Below are positions 25,576-34,619 of a stretch of 59,363 nucleotides of DNA, one piece after another. Below the pieces are notes generated by a model. That model was not told where the DNA came from. It worked only from the letters and a program-made list of their open reading frames with translations, and searched no databases. Both the position numbers and the translations under genes were made by a program. The DNA is from Solirubrobacteraceae bacterium (GTDB lineage Bacteria; Actinomycetota; Thermoleophilia; Solirubrobacterales; Solirubrobacteraceae), in contig JAGIBJ010000106.1 in NCBI GenBank assembly GCA_017744415.1, positions 1 to 59,363 of the forward strand, in the 5' to 3' direction. How positions within the stretch are numbered: position 1 is the first letter of the stretch; every line of letters begins with the position of its first letter.

Positions 25576-26886
25576 TCAGAGCTGGCCGTGGTTCGGCGGA
25601 ATCACCCCGCCGATGCCCCAGGCGCCGATGTGGTGGTACTTCCAGCTCACGGGGTCGTGGATCGAGTGGGTGCGGGCGTTGCGCCAGTGCCGATCGAGGG
25701 CGTGCTTCGCATCCGCGGCCGAGGCGCCGGAGAGGGCGAAGAGCTCGCTGCTCACCTGCACGGCCACCTCGCTGCCGAACGCCTTCGCCCGCGCGACGGC
25801 GATCGAGGCCTCGGCGGCGGTGCGCTCGTCGTTCGGCCGGAGCGGCACGGCGTCGACGGCCGCGGCCGCCGCGGCGAGCAGCGCCTCGGCGGCGTGCACC
25901 TGCGTGTCGAGCTGGCCGAAGCGGTAGACGGTGTGGGGGTCGTCGCCCGCGCGCTCGGCCCAGCCGCCGCGCACGGCCTCGAAGAACGGCCGCGCCTTCT
26001 CGCGCACGAACCATGCGGCAGCATCGATGGCGCCGCGCGCGATGCCCACCTCGATGGCGGTGTGCACGAGCTGGCCGCGGGCGCCGAGCGTCTGCGGGGC
26101 CTCGTAGAGCCGCTGGTAGTCGACGACGAGATCAGGGTCGACGGGCACGCCGTCGAGGGTGGTCGTGCCACTGACGGTCGCGCGCTGGCCGATGACGTTC
26201 CAGTCGTCGTCGATCGTCAGGCCGGGCGCGTCGCGGGGTACGAACGCGAGCACCTGGCGCTCGTCCTCGTCGATGGCCGTCACGCCGACGAGCGCGGAAC
26301 TGATCGCGCCCGTCGAGTAGTACTTGGTGCCGCGCAGCGTCAGCGCACCGCTGGCGGGATCACGCTCGAGGCGCACGCGGAGATCCTGCGCGTGCTGGCC
26401 GCCGCGCTCGGCGACGGCGTTACCGATCCGCCCGCCGGCGAGGATCGCGTCGGCGAGCTTGCGCTGCCCCGTGCCGTGCGCTGGGAAGAGCTCCCACGCG
26501 GCGATCGGGAAGAGCGAGTGCGGCTGCAACAGCTGCGCGAGCGACGGGTCGGCGGATGCGATCAGGCGCACCGCCTCGCCCAGCGTCGCGATCCCGAGGC
26601 CCGGGCCGCCGAGACGCTCGGGCACGGTGATCGAGAGCAGCCCGCTGCCGTCGAGCAGCGCGAGCGCCTCCCACGGCACGCCGCCGGTGCGGTCGCGCTC
26701 GGCGGCACCGACGGCCAGCTCGTCCGCCACCTCGCGAGCCTTGGCGACCGCCTCCTCATGGGTGCGCAGGAGCGGGGGCGCGGGCCGGGAGTGTCCCGAC
26801 CCCTGGCCCGCGCCCGCCACCCCGCTCGCGCCGGACTCCTTACCGGCCGAGTCGCCCTCGGATGCGCGCGCCTCAGCCGTGGGCAC
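25576..26886 (-). CDS. sfnB: SfnB-family flavin-dependent sulfur-acquisition oxidoreductase
   Basis: A 436-residue acyl-CoA-dehydrogenase-fold protein of the SfnB/DszC group. Conserved features are [53 protein letters not shown], and the C-terminal [17 protein letters not shown] shared with DszC-like monooxygenases. These enzymes use reduced FMN and oxygen on organosulfur compounds. It overlaps the stop of sfnG by 14 bp and is the second gene of that pair. The first 35 residues are low complexity, so a slightly later start is possible. Confidence 0.85.
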   Translation of the reverse strand: MPTAEARASEGDSAGKESGASGVAGAGQGSGHSRPAPPLLRTHEEAVAKAREVADELAVGAAERDRTGGVPWEALALLDGSGLLSITVPERLGGPGLGIATLGEAVRLIASADPSLAQLLQPHSLFPIAAWELFPAHGTGQRKLADAILAGGRIGNAVAERGGQHAQDLRVRLERDPASGALTLRGTKYYSTGAISSALVGVTAIDEDERQVLAFVPRDAPGLTIDDDWNVIGQRATVSGTTTLDGVPVDPDLVVDYQRLYEAPQTLGARGQLVHTAIEVGIARGAIDAAAWFVREKARPFFEAVRGGWAERAGDDPHTVYRFGQLDTQVHAAEALLAAAAAAVDAVPLRPNDERTAAEASIAVARAKAFGSEVAVQVSSELFALSGASAADAKHALDRHWRNARTHSIHDPVSWKYHHIGAWGIGGVIPPNHGQL

Positions 26887-28048
26887 GAGCCAGAGGCTCC
26901 TGGTCGGTGAGGCCGGCCAGCGGATCGGGCACGGCCGACGGATCCAGGCCCGCCTCGACCTCGAGCTCGCGCACGATCGGCAGCACGTCGCGACCGAAGG
27001 CCTCCACCTCCTCCTGGAAATGCAAGAACCCGCCGAGGATCAGATCCACGCCGATCTTGCGGTACTCCACGATGCGCCGCGCGACAGTCTCGGGCGTGCC
27101 GATGAGCTGCGTGCGGAAGCCGTCGTTGTACTGGACGAGATCCTCGAACTTGGAGTCGGCCCACATGCCGTTCTTGTCGCCGGTCGACGGACCCGCCTGC
27201 TGCACGGCCGAGCCGAAGCCCTCGACGGCCTCGACGTGCGCCTTCGCGATGATCTCGCGGAGCTGGTCCTCGGCTTCCTTCTCCGTGTCGCGGACGATGA
27301 TGAAGCCGTTCAGGCCGAACTTCGGCGGCTGCGGGCGACCAGCGTCCGCTGCGATCTTCGTGAGGTCGGAGAGCTGCTCCTGCACGCCCTCGAAGCTCTT
27401 GCCGTTGCTGAAGTACCAGTCGCTGTAGCGGCCACCGTTGCCGCGGGCCGCGGTCGAGTTGCCGCCCTGGAAGATCTCCGGGTGCGGGCGGCCCTCCCAC
27501 GCGAGCGGCTTGGGCTTCAGGTTGAAGTCGCGGATTCGGTAGAAGTCGCCGGCGAGCTGGGCGTCGTCGCTCGTCCAGATCTCGCGGAGCGCCTGGATGA
27601 ACTCCGCGCTGCGGCGGTAGCGCTCGTCGTGCTCGAGCCACGGCTCGCCGAGTTGGCGGAACTCGTCCTTGAACCAGCCGGAGACGACGTTCACCGCGAT
27701 GCGGCCGCCGCTGAGGTGATCTGCGGTGGCGAGCCACTTGGCCAGCACGCCCGGCTGCCAGAGGCCCGGGTGCACGGCGGCAATGAGCTTGAGGCGCTCG
27801 GTGGCGAGGAGGAGCGCGAGCGAGAACGAGGTGGACTCGTGCTGGTACTCGGCGCCGTAGCTGGCCGTGTAGCGCACCTGGCTGAGCGCGTAGTCGAAGC
27901 CGGCCCGCTCGGCGATGCGCGCGAGTTTCCGGTTGTACTCGAAGCTCCAGTCGGTGCGCTGCTCGATCGTGCTCACGACGAGGCCGCCGCTGACGTTGGG
28001 CACCCAGTAGGCGAACTGCGTGGCGTTGGAACGGAGATCCGTCGGCAT
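26873..28048 (-). CDS. sfnG: FMNH2-dependent dimethyl sulfone monooxygenase SfnG
   Basis: A 391-residue two-component LLM flavin monooxygenase that turns dimethyl sulfone into methanesulfinate. It has QFAYWVPNVSGGLVVSTIEQRTDW at the N-terminus, HPGLWQPGVLAKW, SGGRIAVNVVSGWFKDEF, and PEIFQGGNSTAARGNGGRYSDWYFSNGK, all matching SfnG rather than SsuD. Reduced flavin could come from the reductase encoded at 34620-35618. It is divergent from the hydrolase gene at 28289, and promoters for both must lie in 28049-28288. Confidence 0.9.
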   Translation of the reverse strand: MPTDLRSNATQFAYWVPNVSGGLVVSTIEQRTDWSFEYNRKLARIAERAGFDYALSQVRYTASYGAEYQHESTSFSLALLLATERLKLIAAVHPGLWQPGVLAKWLATADHLSGGRIAVNVVSGWFKDEFRQLGEPWLEHDERYRRSAEFIQALREIWTSDDAQLAGDFYRIRDFNLKPKPLAWEGRPHPEIFQGGNSTAARGNGGRYSDWYFSNGKSFEGVQEQLSDLTKIAADAGRPQPPKFGLNGFIIVRDTEKEAEDQLREIIAKAHVEAVEGFGSAVQQAGPSTGDKNGMWADSKFEDLVQYNDGFRTQLIGTPETVARRIVEYRKIGVDLILGGFLHFQEEVEAFGRDVLPIVRELEVEAGLDPSAVPDPLAGLTDQEPLARAHG

Positions 28049-28288
28049 GATGCCGATTGTTGACTAGTTCGCTCCTGATTCACCTCGGCCCCGCGCGACC
28101 AGGCCCGATCGGGGGCCCACCGCCAGCGTCCTAACTGTGTTCGCCGGCACCCCCTCGACGACGGACGTAGTGAGGACGCGCGCCATGCGGAGGTGCCAGC
28201 GTGCGGGCGCGCCCGTCGTCGGCGGAGCCGCCCGCGTGCGACCACGATACGCCCCAGTACCACCGGCGCCTGGTGCCACATTCGCTGC

Positions 28289-29197
28289 ATGGCCATTGCC
28301 CCCACGACGTTGCACATCTCCGATGTTCCGGCCGGGACCGGCAGCGTACGCGCGGTCGAGACGGGTCCGCCCGGCGGGCAGCCGATCGTGTTCCTCCACG
28401 GGTGGCCGCTCTCATGGCGATCGTTCGAGCCGGTGCTGCACGAGGCGGCGGGCGCGGGCTACCGCGCCATCGCCCTCGACCTTCCCGAGATCGGCGGCTC
28501 GGTGACGTCCACGACGGATGGCACCAAGCGCGCCGCGGCGGTCGTGATCCACGAGGCGCTCGGTGAGCTGCGCGTGCACCACCCGGTGATCGTCGGCCAT
28601 GACCTCGGCGGCATGGTCGCCTACCCCTACCTGCGCGACTACCCGGACGACGTGGCCGGTGTGGTGCTCTCGAGCATCGTCATCCCGGGCCTGGATCCCT
28701 GGGAGGCCGTGCGCGCGAATCCTTATCTCTGGCACTTCGCGTTCCACGCCACCGAGCTCCCCGAGGTGCTGGTGCGCGACCACCTCGCGGAGTACTTCGG
28801 TTACTTCTACGGCGCGACCGGCTGGAACCAGGAGGCGATCGGCAAGCAGCTCAGGGCCGAGCATGTCGCTGCCTACGCCGACGACCGCGCGCTGAAGGCC
28901 GGCTTCGACTACTACCGCGCGTTCCCCCACGACGCCGCCGCCAACCGCGAGAAGAACCAAACCACCACGCTCAAGGTGCCGCTCCTCTACCTCCGCGGCG
29001 ACCACGAGCCGGGCGAGCTCGAAACGTACGTCGAGGGCTTCCGCGCCGCCGGCCTCACCAACGTGACGACGGGAGTCGTCGAGGGCTCCGGCCACTTCAC
29101 GCCCGAGGAGGCACCCGACGCCTTCTGGGCCCAGGTGCGCGACTTCGCCCGCACGGTGCAGGCGTCGCACGGGCTCCCGCGGGCCCTGGCCGCCTGA
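28289..29197 (+). CDS. Alpha/beta hydrolase with Asp nucleophile (epoxide hydrolase/dehalogenase-like)
   Basis: A 302-residue cytoplasmic hydrolase. Oxyanion HGWP motif (FLHGWPLSW), nucleophile elbow GHDLGG with Asp105 instead of Ser, and catalytic His in GSGHFTPEEAP. An Asp nucleophile points to epoxide hydrolase or haloalkane dehalogenase-type chemistry rather than a lipase. The ATG at 28289 fits the domain; the frame is open further upstream. It is divergent from sfnG, so a role in organosulfur or related catabolism is possible but unproven. Confidence 0.85.
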   Translation: MAIAPTTLHISDVPAGTGSVRAVETGPPGGQPIVFLHGWPLSWRSFEPVLHEAAGAGYRAIALDLPEIGGSVTSTTDGTKRAAAVVIHEALGELRVHHPVIVGHDLGGMVAYPYLRDYPDDVAGVVLSSIVIPGLDPWEAVRANPYLWHFAFHATELPEVLVRDHLAEYFGYFYGATGWNQEAIGKQLRAEHVAAYADDRALKAGFDYYRAFPHDAAANREKNQTTTLKVPLLYLRGDHEPGELETYVEGFRAAGLTNVTTGVVEGSGHFTPEEAPDAFWAQVRDFARTVQASHGLPRALAA

Positions 29198-29211
29198 CCG
29201 CGGCGGCACCG

Positions 29212-29322
29212 AAGCTCCAACATCCCCCAGCCCTCAGAACCCAGGGATGTTGGAGCTTTCAACACGACCGCGAGAAGCTCCAACATCCCGTAGCTCTCAC
29301 AGCCCCGCGATGTTGGAGCTTC
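29212..29322. repeat. Pair of related dyad elements between convergent genes
   Basis: Copy 1 has 15-bp arms (29212-29226, 29244-29258; AAGCTCCAACATCCC type) and a 17-nt loop. Copy 2 has 14-bp arms of the same sequence (29274-29287, 29309-29322) and a 21-nt loop. The arms are conserved between copies while the loops differ. They lie between the hydrolase stop (29197) and the ssuA stop (29339), so each may end one transcript. Confidence 0.85.
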
Positions 29323-29338
29323 GGCGCCGCGGCTCGAT

Positions 29339-30391
29339 TCAGCTGGTGCCTTCGAACACGCCCGGGTCGACGATCGACTTGAAGTCGACGGCCTTCGGGA
29401 GGACGCCCTCGTCGTTGAGGAGATCGGCGAGCGTCTGCTCGTAGCCGGCGACCTCGTCGTCGATCGGCGTGAGGTGCGACGACTTCGCGCGGGCGGCCTT
29501 CTTCGTCACCGCCAGCGGGAGCCCCGAGTCCTTCGACCACGCCGCGGCCCAGCCGTCGGGGTTCTTGCGAGCCCATGCCCACGCGCCCTGGAGGCGCTTC
29601 AGGTAGTCGGTGAACACCGCACGTTTGGCCGGATCTTCCAGCGCCTTGCTCGACGCGATCTGGAAGCCGATGCCGTGCTCGTCGGGCTCGCCACCCTGCA
29701 CCGCGACAGCGCCGGCGGTTGCCTCGGCCTGCTGCACGAACGGGTCCCACACCACCCAGGCATCGACGCGTCCCGACGTGAACGCCGCAAGACCATCGGC
29801 AGGCGGTAGATAGACGAGCTTCACCTGCTTGGGATCGACGCCCTCACGCTTCAGCCCGGAGAAGAGGTAGCCGTTGGCCGAGGAGCCTTTCGGCACCGCG
29901 ACCTTCTTGCCCACCAGATCCTTGAAGTCCTTGATCGTGGAGCCTTGGTGGACGAGCAGCGAGTTCTCCTGACTGTCGTACTCGCGGACGGCGGCGATGA
30001 TCTTGAAGTTCGAGCCGGCGGCCGCACCGAACAGCGGCGGCGTGTTGCCGACCCACGCGAGATCGATCTTGTCGGCGCCGGCGGCTTCCACCAGCGGCGG
30101 CCCGAACTGGAACGTCGAGAACTCGACCTTGTAGGGCGCGTCGTCGAGCGCACCGGTCTTGCCGAGCACGGCGCGGATGCCGTCCTTCTGCACGCCGACG
30201 CGCAACGTGACCTTCGAGAGATCGGGCGAGCCACCGCCTGACGTCGTCGTCGCGTCGGCCGACGACTCATCCGCCGAGAGGTTGGCGCCGGCATTCGTAT
30301 CGTCGCCCCCGCAGGCGGCAAGGCCGGAGATGAGCGAGAGGACGGCAAGCGACGCGAGTAGGGCGCGAGCGGGACTGGTGGTGCGTGACAT
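29339..30391 (-). CDS. ssuA: Sulfonate ABC transporter substrate-binding lipoprotein
   Basis: A 350-residue lipid-anchored periplasmic-type binding protein. Signal MSRTTSPARALLASLAVLSL with lipobox ISGLAAC, a Gly/Ser/Thr linker, then an SsuA/NMT1-like fold: LRVGVQKDGIRAVLGK, EFSTFQFGPPLVEAAGADKIDLAWVGNTPPLFGAA, DLVGKKVAVPKGSSANGYLF, AFTSGRVDAWVVWDPFVQQAEAT. It binds alkanesulfonates for the SsuBC transporter encoded just upstream. Last gene of the ssu operon, 116 nt after ssuB. Confidence 0.9.
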   Translation of the reverse strand: MSRTTSPARALLASLAVLSLISGLAACGGDDTNAGANLSADESSADATTTSGGGSPDLSKVTLRVGVQKDGIRAVLGKTGALDDAPYKVEFSTFQFGPPLVEAAGADKIDLAWVGNTPPLFGAAAGSNFKIIAAVREYDSQENSLLVHQGSTIKDFKDLVGKKVAVPKGSSANGYLFSGLKREGVDPKQVKLVYLPPADGLAAFTSGRVDAWVVWDPFVQQAEATAGAVAVQGGEPDEHGIGFQIASSKALEDPAKRAVFTDYLKRLQGAWAWARKNPDGWAAAWSKDSGLPLAVTKKAARAKSSHLTPIDDEVAGYEQTLADLLNDEGVLPKAVDFKSIVDPGVFEGTS

Positions 30392-30507
30392 GTGGGTCTG
30401 TGGGTTCGTTGGACGGGCAGCGCCGGTGGGGGCGTCCGGCGGATGTGGACGGAGCCGCCGGGTGCGTCGCGCGCCCGACGGCAGGTGGAGCAGTTGGCCG
30501 GCCGCGC

Positions 30508-31269
30508 TCAGGCGGCCGCGTCGTCGACGCCGAGGAGCGCGAGCAGTGCGCGGCGGCGTTCGACGAGGCGCGGGTCGTCGCGGCGCCTCGGCCGCTCACC
30601 CAGGGCAGGACGCTCGTCGTGGATGATGCGGCCGTCGTCGATCACGATCAGGCGGTCGGCGAGGAGGAGCGCCTCCTCGACGTCGTGCGTGACGAGCACC
30701 ACCGCAGGACGGTGACGGGTCCACAGCTCCTGCACGAGGCGCTGGGCGCTCACGCGCGTGAGCGCATCGAGCGCGCTGAACGGTTCATCGAGCAGCAGGA
30801 GATCGGGCTCGCGGACGAGCGCTCGCGCGAGAGCCACGCGCTGGCGCTGGCCGCCCGAGAGCTCCCGCGGCCAGGCCTCGCCGCGATCGGCCAACCCGAC
30901 TTCGCGCAGCGCATCGCTCACCCGCGCCTCGATCTCGGCACGATCGCCACGCAATCCGAGACCCACGTTCGCGCGAGCGTCGCGCCACGGCAACAGCCGC
31001 GGATCCTGGAATACGACCGCGGGCTCGCGGCCGCTGCGCAGCTCGCCTTCCACCCCGTGATCGAGCCCAGCGAGCGCGCGCAGCAGCGTCGTCTTGCCCG
31101 AGCCCGAGCGGCCGAGCACCGCGATGAACTCGCCAGGCGCGAGATCGAGATCCACGCCATCGAGCACCACTGATTCACCGAACGCGCGGCGTAGCTCGCG
31201 GACGCGCACCACGGGCTCGTCCCTCGAGGACGTGCTCACGCCGGCCGGGAACAGCGTGGCGGCACTCAT
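30508..31269 (-). CDS. ssuB: Sulfonate ABC transporter ATP-binding protein
   Basis: A 253-residue ATPase: Walker A GRSGSGKTT, Q-loop VVFQDPRLLPW, signature LSGGQRQRVALARAL, Walker B LLLLDEPF, switch VLVTHDVEEAL. The sequence and position with ssuC and ssuA give the role. ATG 31269 overlaps the ssuC stop (ATGA). The frame extends far upstream as a long shadow inside ssuC, which is not real. Confidence 0.93.
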   Translation of the reverse strand: MSAATLFPAGVSTSSRDEPVVRVRELRRAFGESVVLDGVDLDLAPGEFIAVLGRSGSGKTTLLRALAGLDHGVEGELRSGREPAVVFQDPRLLPWRDARANVGLGLRGDRAEIEARVSDALREVGLADRGEAWPRELSGGQRQRVALARALVREPDLLLLDEPFSALDALTRVSAQRLVQELWTRHRPAVVLVTHDVEEALLLADRLIVIDDGRIIHDERPALGERPRRRDDPRLVERRRALLALLGVDDAAA

Positions 31270-32111
31270 GCGAGCACACCCTCGTCGCGGTACCGCAACG
31301 CGCGTCGCTCGAGCACGCGCACGATCGCATCGGTGAGCAGGCCGAGGATCGCGTACGCCAGCAGCCCGACGATGATGACGTCGGTCTGGAGGAAGTCGCG
31401 GGCGTTGTTGATCATGTAGCCCAGGCCCTCGCTCGCGGCGATCTGCTCCGCGACGATGAGCGCCAACCAGGCGATCCCGAGCGACTGCCGAAAGCCGACG
31501 AGCGCCTCTGGCAGCACCGCCGGGATCACGACGTGGCGCCAGCGCTCGCGACGGCTGAGGCGCAACGAATCGGCCACTTCGAGCAGCTCGCGATCGACCC
31601 CGCGCAGCGCGGCGACGAGGTTGAGGTAGAGCGGCACCACCACACCGAGCGCAACGAGCAGCACCTTGGGCGTCTCGCCGATCCCGAACCACAGGATGAA
31701 GAGCGGCACGAGCCCGAAGAGGGGCACGGTGCGCAGCATCTGCATCGGCGGATCGACGACCACGTCGCCCACCCGGCTCACGCCCGCGATCACGCCGGCG
31801 ACGATCGCGACCACCGTCCCGAGCAGCAGGCCCAGCGCCGCGCGCTGCAGCGAGATCAGGAGGGCGGTCGGCAGTTCGCCCGTCTTCGTGAGATCGACGG
31901 CCGCGGAGAGGATGTCGGTCGGTGCGGCCAGCGTCTGCTCGGGGAGCACGCCGGTCGCGCTCAGCACCTGCCAGAGCGCAAGCAGCACGGCAGGACTCAC
32001 CCACCGCCACCCGATCCGGCGACTCACGCGGCGGGGCCGTGAAGCCTCCGTCGCGGCCGCTGCATTGGTGGCGCGGCTCGCGGCCGCCGCCCCTGCGGTG
32101 TGTGCACTCAT
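31266..32111 (-). CDS. ssuC: Sulfonate ABC transporter permease
   Basis: A 281-residue permease with about six TM helices after a 35-residue Ala-rich N-terminus. PLFGLVPLFILWFGIGETPKVLLV and the EAA loop EALVGFRQSLGIAWLALIVAE are typical of SsuC/TauC. It overlaps ssuD by 4 bp (ATGA) and ssuB by 4 bp, so the three are coupled. Confidence 0.93.
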   Translation of the reverse strand: MSAHTAGAAAASRATNAAAATEASRPRRVSRRIGWRWVSPAVLLALWQVLSATGVLPEQTLAAPTDILSAAVDLTKTGELPTALLISLQRAALGLLLGTVVAIVAGVIAGVSRVGDVVVDPPMQMLRTVPLFGLVPLFILWFGIGETPKVLLVALGVVVPLYLNLVAALRGVDRELLEVADSLRLSRRERWRHVVIPAVLPEALVGFRQSLGIAWLALIVAEQIAASEGLGYMINNARDFLQTDVIIVGLLAYAILGLLTDAIVRVLERRALRYRDEGVLA

Positions 32112-33271
32112 GACTGCCCCCCAGTCGTCGTTGCGCCCTGCGCCGAGCCTGCGCCCGCGAGCAGACCGCGGCGACGCAGCACGGGCGTGACGCACTCGCC
32201 AAACCGGTACGCCTCCTCGAGGTGCGGGTAGCCCGACAGGACGAAGTGATCGATGCCGAGCTCGTGGTACTCGGCGATGCGGTCGGCGATCTCCTCGTGG
32301 GAGCCGACGAGCGCGGTGCCGGCGCCGCCGCGGACGAGGCCGACCCCAGCCCAGAGGTTGGGCGCGACGACGAGGTTGTCGGTGTTCCCGCCGCCATGCA
32401 ATGCGGTCATGCGGCGCTGCCCCTCGGACTGCGACGCGCGCTGGATCAGCTGCGCCGCCTCGATCTGCTTCGGGTCGAGGCCCGAGAGGAGCCGGTCGGC
32501 CTCGTTCCACGCGTCGTCGGCCGTGTCGCGCGCGATCGCGTGGAGGCGGATACCGAAGCGCACCTCGCGGTCGTGGCGGGCGGCGGCCGCGCGGACGAGC
32601 TCGAGCTTCTCGGCCACCGCGGCCGGCGGCTCGCCCCAGGTGAGGTAGACGTCGACGTAGCGCCCGGCCACCTCGATCGCCGCGGGCGAGCTGCCCCCGA
32701 AGAAAATCTCCGGCGCGACGTCGGGCGCCTCGATCTGCGCGCCCTCCACCCAAAGATGCTCGCCCTTGAAGGTGACGGGCTCGCCGCTCGCGGCCCAGAG
32801 CTCGCGGATCACGTGCAGTGCCTCGCCGGCACGGGCGTAGCGGTCGTCCTTGCCGAGCGCGTCGCCATAGCGGCGCTGCTCGAGGTCGTCGCCGCCGACC
32901 ACGACGTTGAGCAGCAGGCGATTACCGGTGAGCCGCTGGAAGGTCGCGAACTGGTGGGCGGCGTAGGTGGGCCGCTGCATCCCCGGCCGGAAGGCGACCA
33001 GGTACTTGAAGGCATCGGTGTGCTGACTGAGGGCGGCGGCGGTGACGAGCGCGTCCTCGCACCAGCTCGACGTCGGCGTGAGCGCGCCCGTGAAGCCGTT
33101 CTGCTCGGCGGCGACCGCGATCTGCGTGAGGTACTCGAGGGTGGGCCGGCGATCGCCGGACGACCCGTCGGCGGCGACCCGCGAGCCCGCCGCTCCGACG
33201 GCGTTTCCGAGCGAGAGATCGCTGCGGGAATCGCCGTTGGTCGGAAGGAACCAGTGGAGCGTGACGGACAT
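32108..33271 (-). CDS. ssuD: FMNH2-dependent alkanesulfonate monooxygenase
   Basis: A 387-residue LLM flavin monooxygenase that cleaves alkanesulfonates to aldehyde and sulfite. It has LHWFLPTNGDSR at the start, FTGALTPTSSWCEDALVTAAAL, KYLVAFRPGMQRPTYAA, LLLNVVVGGDDLEQRRYGD, and the C-terminal FVLSGYPHLEEAYRFGE. Reduced FMN must come from a separate reductase, probably the one at the head of this operon. Confidence 0.93.
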   Translation of the reverse strand: MSVTLHWFLPTNGDSRSDLSLGNAVGAAGSRVAADGSSGDRRPTLEYLTQIAVAAEQNGFTGALTPTSSWCEDALVTAAALSQHTDAFKYLVAFRPGMQRPTYAAHQFATFQRLTGNRLLLNVVVGGDDLEQRRYGDALGKDDRYARAGEALHVIRELWAASGEPVTFKGEHLWVEGAQIEAPDVAPEIFFGGSSPAAIEVAGRYVDVYLTWGEPPAAVAEKLELVRAAAARHDREVRFGIRLHAIARDTADDAWNEADRLLSGLDPKQIEAAQLIQRASQSEGQRRMTALHGGGNTDNLVVAPNLWAGVGLVRGGAGTALVGSHEEIADRIAEYHELGIDHFVLSGYPHLEEAYRFGECVTPVLRRRGLLAGAGSAQGATTTGGQS

Positions 33272-33293
33272 GCGGGTGCGCGCCTCTTCAGGG

Positions 33294-34520
33294 CTAGCGG
33301 TAGAGCGAGAACTCCGGCCCGCGGTCGTTCAATGCCCAGTCGCCGACCTCGCGCGCCTTGTAGGCGACCGGGTCGTGGACCGTGTGCGTGCGGATGTTGC
33401 GCCAGTGACGATCGAACCCGTACGCGGCCGTCGTGGCGCGCGCACCCTGGATCTCGAAGAGCCGGCTCGTGGCGTCGAGCGCGACCTTCGTCGTCAGGTA
33501 CTTCGCCTCGTACACGGCGACGGCGGCCTCGGCGCGCTGGTTGTCCGTGAGCTCGGCGCCGACCGCCAGCGCGCGGTCGAGCGCCTCGCCGGCGCGGTCG
33601 GCGAGCAGCGCCGCGGCCCGCACCTCGCTGACGATCTCCCCGACCGTCTGGAGGATGTAGGGGTCGTCGCTGGCGCGGTCGACGCCGGAGGTCTCCCAGG
33701 GCGCGGCGTTCGCGCGCACCCACTCGAGCGCCTCCTCGATCGCGCCCTCGGCGGTGCCGATGTAGAAGTTCACGAACGCGAGCTGCCAATGCGGCGTCAC
33801 GAGCGTCTGGAAAGGGGTAAGGGGCCCGGCACCGATCCACGGCTCGGCCCCAAGGATGTCGGCCCCTTCGATGCGAACGTTGTGGAGGTCGACCCCACCC
33901 GAGTCGGTGAGGCGCTGGCCGATGTTGTCCCAGTCGTGGCGCGGGTCGATGCCCTCGCGGTCGCCAGGAAGGCTGAGGAAGACGAGCTCACCGTCGAGGA
34001 TCGCCGTTACCGAGAGGCGGTCGCCGAGACTCACGCCTGACGCGAAGGTGCGGTGGCCGTTCAGCCGGAAGCCGTCGCCATCGCGCGTGAGGAGCAGGTC
34101 CGAACCGCCGCGCGGATTCTGGATCCCGCCCCAGAAGAGCCGGCCCTCGCCGTTGCGACGGCTCTCGGCGGCGGCCTGCTCGGGGGCGCCGAAGAGACGG
34201 CTCACGCGGGTCTGCGCGTAGTGGTAGCCGAGGAGGTGAGCGATCGACGTGTCGCCACGGGCGATGCGGCGCGTGATCACGCTCGCCTCGCCGAAGCTCA
34301 GTCCGGCGCCGCCGTACTCGACCGGCTCCTGCACCTGGAGCAGGTCGGCCTCGCGCAGGAGTTCAATCTCCTTGCGGGGCGTCTCGCCCGAACGGTCGCG
34401 CTCGGCGGCGGTGGCGCGGAGCTGGCGGGCGACGTCGTCGGCGCGCGCGAGGGCGGCAGCGAAACGGTCGGCCCGCCCGCTGTCGGTCGCGGGAGTGGTG
34501 GCGGATGCGGATGCGGTCAT
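33294..34520 (-). CDS. DszC/SfnC-like acyl-CoA-dehydrogenase-fold monooxygenase
   Basis: A 408-residue flavoenzyme. EPVEYGGAGLSFGEASVITRRIARGDTSIAHLLGYHY, IQNPRGGSDLLL, FASGVSLGDRLSVTA, and the DszC-type C-terminal block FDRHWRNIRTHTVHDPVAYK. It is related to the SfnB protein at 25576-26886 but clearly distinct. Placed between the flavin reductase and ssuD, it probably uses reduced FMN on an organosulfur substrate; which one is not known. Confidence 0.85.
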   Translation of the reverse strand: MTASASATTPATDSGRADRFAAALARADDVARQLRATAAERDRSGETPRKEIELLREADLLQVQEPVEYGGAGLSFGEASVITRRIARGDTSIAHLLGYHYAQTRVSRLFGAPEQAAAESRRNGEGRLFWGGIQNPRGGSDLLLTRDGDGFRLNGHRTFASGVSLGDRLSVTAILDGELVFLSLPGDREGIDPRHDWDNIGQRLTDSGGVDLHNVRIEGADILGAEPWIGAGPLTPFQTLVTPHWQLAFVNFYIGTAEGAIEEALEWVRANAAPWETSGVDRASDDPYILQTVGEIVSEVRAAALLADRAGEALDRALAVGAELTDNQRAEAAVAVYEAKYLTTKVALDATSRLFEIQGARATTAAYGFDRHWRNIRTHTVHDPVAYKAREVGDWALNDRGPEFSLYR

Positions 34521-34619
34521 GGTGCGTGTGGGGTCGTGGTGTTGGGGTCTGGAGTCAGAGCACGACCCACGCAGAGGGAGTTCGCGCGAGCCGAGAGGGG
34601 CGACGCGCGGGAGCGCGCG

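Noticed and set aside
30508..32397. 629-codon frame containing ssuB
   Set aside because: Only the last 253 codons are SsuB. The rest is a shadow of ssuC and ssuD with Arg-rich composition.
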